Shown piece by piece: positions 53,158 to 59,802 of a stretch of 64,000 nt of DNA. Where the stretch lies: positions 62,001 through 126,000 of the forward strand of contig JAGIAR010000001.1 of the NCBI GenBank assembly GCA_017744735.1. Direction: 5' to 3'. Below the pieces are notes generated by a model. The model saw only the letters and a list, made by a program, of their open reading frames with translations. It was not told the origin of the DNA and did no database searches. This stretch comes from Novosphingobium sp. Its GTDB lineage: Bacteria; Pseudomonadota; Alphaproteobacteria; Sphingomonadales; Sphingomonadaceae. The translations under genes and the position numbers were made by a program. Each line of letters begins with the position of its first letter. Position 1 is the stretch's first letter.

Positions 53158-53691
53158 ATGCGTACTCCGCTTCTCGCCGTCGCCCTTGCCGCCCTCGCCT
53201 TGCCCGGCGCGGCCTTCGCGCAGGAGGAAGGCAGCATGGATCATGCCGCATGCCCGGCCACGGCGGCCCCGCTGCCGCCGGAACTGGCAAGCTTCGCAGC
53301 GCGCGTGCCGCTCGCGGCGGCCAAGGCGGCAGACAAGCTCGGCAAGGCGACCCTCACCGTGGGCCAGGCGGCCGACGGCACGCTGGTCGCGACCCCTGAG
53401 GTCAAATACCCGCTGCGGCCCGCGAAGCCCGGCGGTTCGGTCAGCTACGGCGGACTGTTCGGCTTCACCGTCACCGAGGCCGGAACCTACCGGGTCGCGC
53501 TGGGCTCGGGCGCATGGATCGACGTGGTGAAGGACGGCGTCGCGATCGAATCGAGCGCGCACGGCCACGGCCCCGATTGCAGCGAGGTCCGCAAGATGGT
53601 CGATTTCCCGCTCGAACCCGGCAGCTACACGCTGCAGGTCGCCGCGAACGGCCAGCCGAGCCTGCCGCTGCTCGTCACCCGCGTGCCCTGA
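53158..53691 (+). CDS. Small secreted protein paired with a diheme peroxidase
   Basis: 177 residues. A signal peptide ends AAFAQ (about 22). The mature part has MDHAACP near the start, a beta-rich core (VSYGGLFGFTVTEAGTYRVALGSGAWIDVV) and HGHGPDCSEVRKMVDF. The His and Cys residues could bind metal. I do not assign a named family. The diheme peroxidase gene starts five bases after its stop, so the two are probably functional partners in the periplasm. Confidence 0.7.
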   Translation: MRTPLLAVALAALALPGAAFAQEEGSMDHAACPATAAPLPPELASFAARVPLAAAKAADKLGKATLTVGQAADGTLVATPEVKYPLRPAKPGGSVSYGGLFGFTVTEAGTYRVALGSGAWIDVVKDGVAIESSAHGHGPDCSEVRKMVDFPLEPGSYTLQVAANGQPSLPLLVTRVP

Positions 53692-53696
53692 GGCCG

Positions 53697-54671
53697 ATGC
53701 GCCGGGCCACGGCCGCGCTGCTCGCGCTGGCGGCGCTTGCGCTGCTGGTTGCGGCGAGTCCGGCGGGGTGGATCTGGACCCTTCCCGGCGGCGCCGCGCC
53801 GCCGCCGGTCCCGGCAGGCAATCCGATGAGCGCCGCAAAGGTCGAGCTCGGCCGGCGGCTGTTCTACGATGCGGATCTCTCGATCGACGGGACGATGTCC
53901 TGCGCGACATGCCACGAGCAGCGCCGGGGCTTTGCCGACGGCAACCGCACCATGCCGGGCGTCCACGGCGATCCGGGGCGGCGCAATGTGCCGGGGCTTG
54001 CCAATGTCGGCTATCTCGCTCCCCTGACCTGGGCCGATCCGCGGCTGACCGGGCTGGAGGCGCAGGTTGCGGTGCCGATGTTCGGCGAGGCACCGGTCGA
54101 AATGGGCATGAAAGGCGCCGAGGCCGAACTGCCAAGGCGGCTCGGGAGCGATACCTGCTACCGCAAGATGTTCAAGGCCGCCTTCCCCAGGGAACGCGGG
54201 CGGATCGATGCGGCGACCGTCGCCATGGCGCTGGCCGCGTTCCAGCGCACCCTGATCTCCTACGGCTCACCCTTCGACCGAGGCCAGCTCTCGCCCTCGG
54301 CGCAGCGCGGCAAGGCGGCATTCGCAGCTGCCTGCGCCGAATGCCATTCGGGCCGGAACTTCACCGACGGGCAGTTCCACGCGCTCGAAACCGCCACGAA
54401 AGACGGCGGTCTGGCCGAGATCACCGGGCGGAAGGACGACGCGGGGAGCTTCCGGACCCCGAGCCTGCGCAACGTCGCCCTGACCGCGCCCTATTTCCAC
54501 GACGGCAGCGCCGCAACGCTGGACGAAGCCATCCGGCGGCATGGCGGGATCGCGCTGACCGGCGAAGAACGCGGCGACATCCGTGCTCTGCTCGAAGCGC
54601 TGACCGACAAGGGCTTCGTCACCGATCCCGAATTCGCCTATCCCGAAACCGCCTGCGGAAAAGCGCTCTAG
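53697..54671 (+). CDS. Diheme cytochrome c peroxidase / MauG-MbnH family protein
   Basis: 324 residues. An N-terminal membrane/signal segment (about 5-24) is followed by heme-binding motifs CATCH (69-73) and CAECH (213-217), plus the conserved LGRRLFYDADLS and FRTPSLRNVALTAPYFHDGS. Members reduce hydrogen peroxide or oxidise a protein partner to make a cofactor, as MauG and MbnH do. The small upstream secreted protein is a candidate partner. Confidence 0.9.
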   Translation: MRRATAALLALAALALLVAASPAGWIWTLPGGAAPPPVPAGNPMSAAKVELGRRLFYDADLSIDGTMSCATCHEQRRGFADGNRTMPGVHGDPGRRNVPGLANVGYLAPLTWADPRLTGLEAQVAVPMFGEAPVEMGMKGAEAELPRRLGSDTCYRKMFKAAFPRERGRIDAATVAMALAAFQRTLISYGSPFDRGQLSPSAQRGKAAFAAACAECHSGRNFTDGQFHALETATKDGGLAEITGRKDDAGSFRTPSLRNVALTAPYFHDGSAATLDEAIRRHGGIALTGEERGDIRALLEALTDKGFVTDPEFAYPETACGKAL

Positions 54672-54738
54672 CTGGCATCTTGCGCGGACCGGGACCGAGA
54701 CCATATCGGCGCGAGACTTCCAAGCGAAAGGCCGCCTC

Positions 54739-55437
54739 ATGACCGACACTCCGACACTTCTGCTGGTGGGGGCATCCCGTGGGCTGGGCCTGGCTATTGC
54801 AGAGGAATTCGCCAAGCGCGGCTGGTCGGTGGTCGGCACCGTCCGGGGCGAAGGCCGGACCGCGCTGCACGAGCTTGCCGAACGCTATCCCGGGCGGATC
54901 GAGATCGAGCGGCTCGACGTGACCGACGCCGGCCAGATTTCCGCGCTGCGCGAACGGCTGGACGGTCGCCGGTTCGACATCCTGTTCGTCAACGCCGGGG
55001 TCGCGAGCAGCGATCGCGACGAAACCGCCGGCAGCGCCGAAACCGACGAGTTCGTGCGGCTGATGGTCACCAACGCGCTCGCGCCGATGCGGGTGATCGA
55101 ACGGCTGGACAATCTCGTCGAGCCTGACGGCCTGATCGGCATCATGTCCTCGGGCCTCGGCAGCGTCGCCAACAACGAGACCGGCGGGTTCGACGTCTAT
55201 CGCGGCACCAAGGCGGCCGTGAACACCTATATGCGCAGCTACGCCGCGCGCCGGAACGCCACCGACCGCGCGCTGCTGCTGCTCGCCCCCGGCTGGATCC
55301 GCACCGAGATGGGAGGCGCGGACGCGCCCTTCGGCATCGAGGAAACCATCCCCGACATCGTCGGCACGATCATCGCCAAACGCGAGCGGCCGGGCCTCGA
55401 ATATCTCGACCGCTTCGGCGGCACGGTTCCGTGGTAG
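54739..55437 (+). CDS. Short-chain dehydrogenase/reductase
   Basis: 232 residues. The Rossmann motif is GASRGLG (11-17), followed by NAGVASS and the catalytic pair Y154 and K158 in YRGTK. The Asn-Ala-Gly segment is intact. It resembles C-factor-like/CsgA-type short SDRs. The gene stands alone between the diheme peroxidase and a convergent thermonuclease gene. The substrate is unknown. Confidence 0.88.
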   Translation: MTDTPTLLLVGASRGLGLAIAEEFAKRGWSVVGTVRGEGRTALHELAERYPGRIEIERLDVTDAGQISALRERLDGRRFDILFVNAGVASSDRDETAGSAETDEFVRLMVTNALAPMRVIERLDNLVEPDGLIGIMSSGLGSVANNETGGFDVYRGTKAAVNTYMRSYAARRNATDRALLLLAPGWIRTEMGGADAPFGIEETIPDIVGTIIAKRERPGLEYLDRFGGTVPW

Positions 55438-55447
55438 ACCCTCAAGC

Positions 55448-56143
55448 CTAGCGCGCCCGGCTGGGGCGATAGCCGGCCGCCTGCGCGGCTTCCTCGGTGC
55501 AGAACCGCTCTTCCGGCCGGGTCTGCTCGTAATAGGGCTGGCCCGGCAGGTAATAGATGAAATCGCCGCGGTAGCTCCAGTTGCCCTTGATCGTGCAGCC
55601 GTACCGGTCGCGATACACCTTGGGCTTTCCCGCTGTGGCCGCCCTGGCGATCGGCTTTGGCGCGGCTTCGGGATGCGCCCCGCGCCACTGGGAAGGCGTC
55701 TGGAATTCGGCCGCCCAGATGCCTTGCCCGAACCGGCGGGCCCGGCCCTCGACCTCCGAATAGTCGGCAGCCGCCTCCGGCAGCGAAACCGCGAATCCGG
55801 ACAGCGCCATCATCTCGGCTAGGTCCAGCGAACCTGCGAGGCAGCGGGCGACCAGGCGTCCTTGCGCGTCGGACTGCTCGCCGATGCATTCGACCTGCGC
55901 ATCTCGCACGAACTCGCCGAGCCGGCTGCGGGCGTCGTCGCCGCAATTCCATTCCGCGCCGTCGCGCAGGCAAATCTGTCCGCGCTCCACCGCATCCACC
56001 CCTTCGAGCCGGACCAGCGTCCCCGAAAAAGACAGCGTGTCGCCGTCGATCGCCTCGGCCGGGCCACTGATGGTCCGCCCATGAGCCACGCCGCTGCCGA
56101 GCAGCACGAGCGTGACAAGTACACATGAAACGCTTCGGAACAT
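55448..56143 (-). CDS. Secreted thermonuclease-fold protein
   Basis: 231 residues from ATG 56143. A signal peptide (about 1-22) is followed by an SNase-like domain (about 25-125) with GPAEAIDGDTLSFSGTLVRLEGVDAVE and GRLVARCLAGSLDLAEMMALSGFAV. The C-terminal region has four cysteines and YGCTIKGNWSYRGDFIYYLPGQPYYEQT, a motif common after SNase domains in alphaproteobacteria. Whether it cleaves nucleic acid here is not shown. ATG 56158 is an alternative start. Confidence 0.85.
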   Translation of the reverse strand: MFRSVSCVLVTLVLLGSGVAHGRTISGPAEAIDGDTLSFSGTLVRLEGVDAVERGQICLRDGAEWNCGDDARSRLGEFVRDAQVECIGEQSDAQGRLVARCLAGSLDLAEMMALSGFAVSLPEAAADYSEVEGRARRFGQGIWAAEFQTPSQWRGAHPEAAPKPIARAATAGKPKVYRDRYGCTIKGNWSYRGDFIYYLPGQPYYEQTRPEERFCTEEAAQAAGYRPSRAR

Positions 56144-56218
56144 GCCCGCTTGTCGCACGAAAGGAATTTACCGATTCCTATCGCGCATGTCCGGCATTCC
56201 GCGCATCCGCGGCCGTTG

Positions 56219-56884
56219 TCACCAGGGATCCGGCCCCAGCGTGATGTCCTGGCTGGTGCGCGGGGGGAGCGGGGTGGGCGAATGGAGCGCCATCGGCTGC
56301 GGATCGGCGACGAACCACAGCAGCCGGTCCAGCAGATGCAGGCCGTAGGGCCAGTTGCCGATCCCCGAATCCGCGTTGATGTGGCCGATCCAGCCGGCGT
56401 CCACCAGCCGGCTGCCCCACAGACGCGCCATCTTCCGCGAATGGCCGAAGCTGGCATAGGGATCGTCCTGGCTCGCGACGAGGATGCTCGGGAAGGCGAG
56501 CTTTTCGCGCGGCATCGGGGCAAAGGCGCCAAGGCGGCCATCGAGCGGAGCACGGTCGATCACCGGCGGCGCGACCAGCAGCGCGCCCGCCACCTTGCCG
56601 TTCTCGCCCGGCCGTTCGAGCGCGTTCCACCATGCAACGGCATGGCAGCCGAGACTGTGCGCTACCAGAACGACCGGGCGATCCGCATCCGCCACCGCCT
56701 GGTTGAGCTTGTTGACCCAGGTGTTGCGGTGGGGCCGGTCCCACATGCCGAGATCGACCTTGCGGCAATCGTCGCGCTCGCGCTCCCAGATGCTCTGCCA
56801 GTGCCTGCGGCCGCTGTCGCCGAGACCGGGAACGATGAGCAGCAAGGGAGACTTACGCGGCGGATGGATTGCGGGATGGGCCAT
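56219..56884 (-). CDS. RBBP9/YdeN-type alpha/beta hydrolase
   Basis: 221 residues from ATG 56884, with GGAG nine bases upstream. The RBBP9/YdeN pattern is LLIVPGLGDSGRRHWQSIWE, the nucleophile S77 in VAHSLGCHA, and a C-terminal GHINADSG with the catalytic histidine. The upstream frame is open to an ATG at 56971, at the edge of a putative Rrf2 site, so a longer or leaderless form is possible. It is the leftmost member of the inferred sulfur regulon. Confidence 0.88.
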   Translation of the reverse strand: MAHPAIHPPRKSPLLLIVPGLGDSGRRHWQSIWERERDDCRKVDLGMWDRPHRNTWVNKLNQAVADADRPVVLVAHSLGCHAVAWWNALERPGENGKVAGALLVAPPVIDRAPLDGRLGAFAPMPREKLAFPSILVASQDDPYASFGHSRKMARLWGSRLVDAGWIGHINADSGIGNWPYGLHLLDRLLWFVADPQPMALHSPTPLPPRTSQDITLGPDPW

Positions 56885-56970
56885 GATACGCTCCTTCGGG
56901 AGGGAACAGGACACTGGCGCGGTCGCCCCGTATCGCTTGAAATCGCTGGAGCGGAGCGAGTCCGCATCCA

Positions 56971-56995
56971 TTTCCCTATCTATATAGTAGGGATT
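56971..56995 (-). promoter_or_regulatory. Candidate Rrf2 operator, site A (towards the hydrolase)
   Basis: On the minus strand: AATCCCTA, a core CTATATAGA, then TAGGGAAA in order. It matches the CCCTA-N9-TAGGG pattern shared by four sites in this region. It is 86 bp upstream of the hydrolase ATG 56884. The AT-rich core could also supply the -10 box. Confidence 0.6.
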
Positions 56996-57057
56996 AAAGA
57001 TCAAGCCGGCGGATGGTTCCCGTGGCCGAGCCGCCCGGCGATTGCGGCAGAGCGTGA

Positions 57058-57082
57058 AAACCCTATCCGCATGACAGGGAAT
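57058..57082 (+). promoter_or_regulatory. Candidate Rrf2 operator, site D (towards the SLC13 permease)
   Basis: AAACCCTA, nine bases, then CAGGGAAT. The outer arms match the other three sites (16 of 25 positions match site A) but the core is GC-rich, so this is the weakest copy. It lies 52 bp upstream of the permease start. Confidence 0.4.
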
Positions 57083-57134
57083 GACGCGGGCATAAAGCCG
57101 GGCTAGACGGAGTCGGCGCAGGTGAGGAGAGTGC

Positions 57135-58835
57135 ATGAGCTTCGACCAAGTGGCGATCGTCGGCATCCTGCTGGTGATGCTCGTCACCTATGCGACCGAG
57201 CGCCTGCGGGTGGAACTGGTCGCGATGGCCGGGCTTGCCGCCGGCTTCGCGCTGGGCGTGGTGCCGGCCGGCGAGGTGTTCCGCGGCTTTGCGACTCCGG
57301 CGGTGATCACCGTGGCAGAGGTTCTGCTGATCGTCTCCGCGCTTTCCTCCAGCCGCGCGGTGGACGATTTCGCGCGCCGCATCCTCGCGCGCACGCAGAG
57401 CCATACCGCGGTGCTGGCGATATTGTGCGGCACCGGGGCTTTCGTCTCGATCTTCATGAACAACATCGGCGCACTGGCGCTGATGTTTCCGGTGACCCTG
57501 TCGGTCTGCGCGCGGCTCAACATCGCGCCGGGGCGGATGCTGATGCCGCTCAGCTTCGCGACCCTGCTGACCGGCACCTGCTCGCTCACCGGAACGCCCG
57601 CGAACCTGATCGTCAACCAGTGGCTGGCGCAGGAGACCGGGCGCGGGTTCGGCTATTTCGAGCTTGCGTGGCTCGGCGGGCCGGTCGCTCTGACCGGGCT
57701 CGCCTGGCTGGTGCTCGCTGCCCCGCGCTATTTCCGCGGCATGGCGCCGGCCGCCGCGCCGTTCGATTCCGGGCCGGTGGATTTCCTGGTCGAACTGACG
57801 GTCGGCGAAGACCTCGCCGGGCTACCCCTGCCGGAGGCCGAAGAGCGTCACGCGATCGCGATTCACGGCGTGCTCCGCAACGGCGCGCATGTCTTCGCCC
57901 GGCGTGCGGAGATCGTACTCCAGCCCGGCGACCTGATCGTTGCCGAGGGAACCATGGCGCAGCTCGACGCGCTGCGCGATGCCCCGGGGGCCGAGGAGCG
58001 CGCAGAGGCAGTGGTGATGCCCGAAAGCCTTGCGATCGGATCGCGGCTGGGCGACATCCTCGCGCTCGAGGAACGCGGGGTACACATCACCGGCCTCGCA
58101 AGCCGCAGGCACCGGGTCGAAGGACGGTTCGAGGAACTGCTGATCGGTACGGGCGATGTGCTGGTTCTGAGCGGCGAGCGCGAGGCGCTGCGCGAGGCGG
58201 TGGCCGAATGCGGGCTGCTGCCCCTGTCCGGGCGCCGCCCGGCGGCGCCGCGCAGCCGCGCGATCACCAGCGTCGCGATCTTCGGAGTGGGCGTACTGGT
58301 GACCGCGCTGAACCTGCTGCCGACCGAGATCGCCTTCGGCGCGGTGGTGCTCGCGCTGGTGCTGCTCGGCAATCTCAACCTCCGCTCCGCCCTCTCCGAC
58401 ATCAACTGGACGATCGTGATCCTGCTCGCCTGCATGATCCCGCTGGGCAGCGCGGTGGAGAACACCGGCGCGGCGGCACTGATCGCCAAGGCGATCGCCG
58501 GCCAGTTGCCGAGCAATGCGCCGCTGGTGGTCGCTGCAACCATGCTGCTGGTATCGGTGACGATCACCCCGTTCATCGACAACGTCTCGACCGCGGTGAT
58601 CCTGAGCCCGATCGCGGCCGGCCTGTCGGCCCGCACCGGGGTCGCGCTGGAGCCGCTGCTGATGGCGGTGGCGGTGGGCGCCTCGCTCGACTTCCTTACC
58701 CCCTTCGGCCATCACAACAACACGGTGGTGATGGGCGCGGCGGGCTATCGCTTCCTCGACTATCCGCGATTCGGCGCGCCGTTGCTGGCGGTGTGCGTCG
58801 CGACCGGCATTTTCACCCTCGCCTGGCTCCTGTGA
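57135..58835 (+). CDS. SLC13-family permease with TrkA-C domains
   Basis: 566 residues. Two membrane halves are separated by a soluble region (about 210-375) with two TrkA-C/RCK-C-like domains (GVLRNGAHVFARRAEIVLQPGDLIVAEG and VEGRFEELLIGTGDVLVLSGE). Each membrane half has the SLC13/DASS signature: NNIGALALMFPV with LLTGTCSLTGTPANLIVN, and TPFIDNVSTAVILSPI with FLTPFGHHNNTVV. This layout is common in bacterial sulfate permeases. The neighbouring Rrf2, YezD and TSUP genes support sulfur transport. Confidence 0.88.
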   Translation: MSFDQVAIVGILLVMLVTYATERLRVELVAMAGLAAGFALGVVPAGEVFRGFATPAVITVAEVLLIVSALSSSRAVDDFARRILARTQSHTAVLAILCGTGAFVSIFMNNIGALALMFPVTLSVCARLNIAPGRMLMPLSFATLLTGTCSLTGTPANLIVNQWLAQETGRGFGYFELAWLGGPVALTGLAWLVLAAPRYFRGMAPAAAPFDSGPVDFLVELTVGEDLAGLPLPEAEERHAIAIHGVLRNGAHVFARRAEIVLQPGDLIVAEGTMAQLDALRDAPGAEERAEAVVMPESLAIGSRLGDILALEERGVHITGLASRRHRVEGRFEELLIGTGDVLVLSGEREALREAVAECGLLPLSGRRPAAPRSRAITSVAIFGVGVLVTALNLLPTEIAFGAVVLALVLLGNLNLRSALSDINWTIVILLACMIPLGSAVENTGAAALIAKAIAGQLPSNAPLVVAATMLLVSVTITPFIDNVSTAVILSPIAAGLSARTGVALEPLLMAVAVGASLDFLTPFGHHNNTVVMGAAGYRFLDYPRFGAPLLAVCVATGIFTLAWLL

Positions 58836-58883
58836 CCGGTCCGTGAAGGGGCACAGGGTTGAAAGAAATTTTGTTTCCGGCTA

Positions 58884-58908
58884 AATACCGACTAATTCAC
58901 TAGGGAAA
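58884..58908 (+). promoter_or_regulatory. Candidate Rrf2 operator, site B (autoregulatory)
   Basis: AATACCGA, core CTAATTCAC, then TAGGGAAA. It ends 13 bp before the Rrf2 start codon, a position suited to autorepression. It aligns over 25 bp with sites A and C. Confidence 0.6.
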
Positions 58909-58921
58909 GCGACGGACGGCA

Positions 58922-59380
58922 ATGATTTCCAACAAGGCCAAATATGCCTTCCGTGCCTTGCTGGCGATCGCCGCCGAGCCCGAGGGCAGCGCGCTTACCA
59001 GCGCCGAGATCGCGCGCCGACATGCGATCCCCCACAAGTTCCTCGAACAGATCCTGCTCGATCTCAAGAAGGCCGGCGTGCTCGACAGCCGCCGCGGCAA
59101 GACCGGCGGCTATGTTATGCTGAGACCCGCGGATACCGTGAGTTTCGGGGAAATCCTGCGCCTGTTCGAAGGGCCGCTGGCGCCGCTCCCCTGCCTTTCG
59201 CGCAACGCCTATCGCCGCTGCGAGGATTGCGAGAGCGAGGCCAATTGCGAGATCCGCCGCGAGTTCGCCCGCGCTTATGACGCAAGCCGGCTGGTGCTCG
59301 ACACGCGCACCCTCGGCGACGCGCTGGCGAACAACCCTTATGGCGGTGATATGGGGCACGAAGTGCGCAAGGCGGGATGA
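58922..59380 (+). CDS. Rrf2-family transcriptional regulator with four cysteines
   Basis: 152 residues. The winged helix (about 1-75) has MISNKAKYAFRALLAIAAEP, AEIARRHAIPHKFLEQILLDL and RRGKTGGYVMLRPA, which is typical Rrf2. A cysteine cluster follows: C91, C100, C103 and C109 in CLSRNAYRRCEDCESEANC. The spacing differs from IscR (three cysteines spaced five apart), so the sensor may differ, though an iron-sulfur cluster or a sulfur metabolite remains plausible. Matching operator-like sites precede it and three neighbouring units. Confidence 0.92.
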   Translation: MISNKAKYAFRALLAIAAEPEGSALTSAEIARRHAIPHKFLEQILLDLKKAGVLDSRRGKTGGYVMLRPADTVSFGEILRLFEGPLAPLPCLSRNAYRRCEDCESEANCEIRREFARAYDASRLVLDTRTLGDALANNPYGGDMGHEVRKAG

Positions 59381-59402
59381 GCCGCAAAAAAACCCGCTTG
59401 CC

Positions 59403-59427
59403 AATCCCCACTAAATAGATAGAGATT
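59403..59427 (+). promoter_or_regulatory. Candidate Rrf2 operator, site C (towards the YezD gene)
   Basis: AATCCCCA, core CTAAATAGA, then TAGAGATT. It is very close to site A and 59 bp upstream of the YezD-family start. Confidence 0.6.
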
Positions 59428-59486
59428 ATAGGGCATCGACGAGATGCCGGGGCGAGACTCGCTCCGCATCCTGCAACCGGAGCCCA

Positions 59487-59678
59487 ATGATGACTTCCAG
59501 GACCAGCTTCGAGCCCACCCGGCAGACGCCCGACGCACAGCGCCTGCTGGAAGACGGCATCAACTCGGTACGCGAGGCCCTGCAGGGTCTCCGCTTCGGG
59601 AGTGTTTCGCTGACCGTCCACGAAGGCCGCGTCGTCCAGATCGACGTGACCGAGAAGCGGCGGCTGTTTCCGAACTGA
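59487..59678 (+). CDS. YezD family protein (DUF2292)
   Basis: 63 residues. The conserved part is LEDGINSVREALQGLRFGSVSLTVHEGRVVQIDVTEKRR, the DUF2292 core. The biochemical function is unknown, but these small proteins recur in sulfur-assimilation and sulfonate-uptake clusters under Rrf2 control. The gene begins with two ATG codons (59487 and 59490). Confidence 0.85.
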   Translation: MMTSRTSFEPTRQTPDAQRLLEDGINSVREALQGLRFGSVSLTVHEGRVVQIDVTEKRRLFPN

Positions 59679-59802
59679 GCCCACTCCCGGCCCGCCGGGA
59701 AAGGAACCGCACCCGCGGGTGCCGGCGGACGTCACCATTCCATCAAAACATCCGAAGGGCTGGCCGGACAACCGGAAGCTCCTGACGCAACAGGAGGAAC
59801 CA

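Noticed and set aside
59444-59785. 113-codon frame overlapping the YezD gene
   Set aside because: Arg/Pro-rich shadow composition; only its first codons are of interest as a possible leader.
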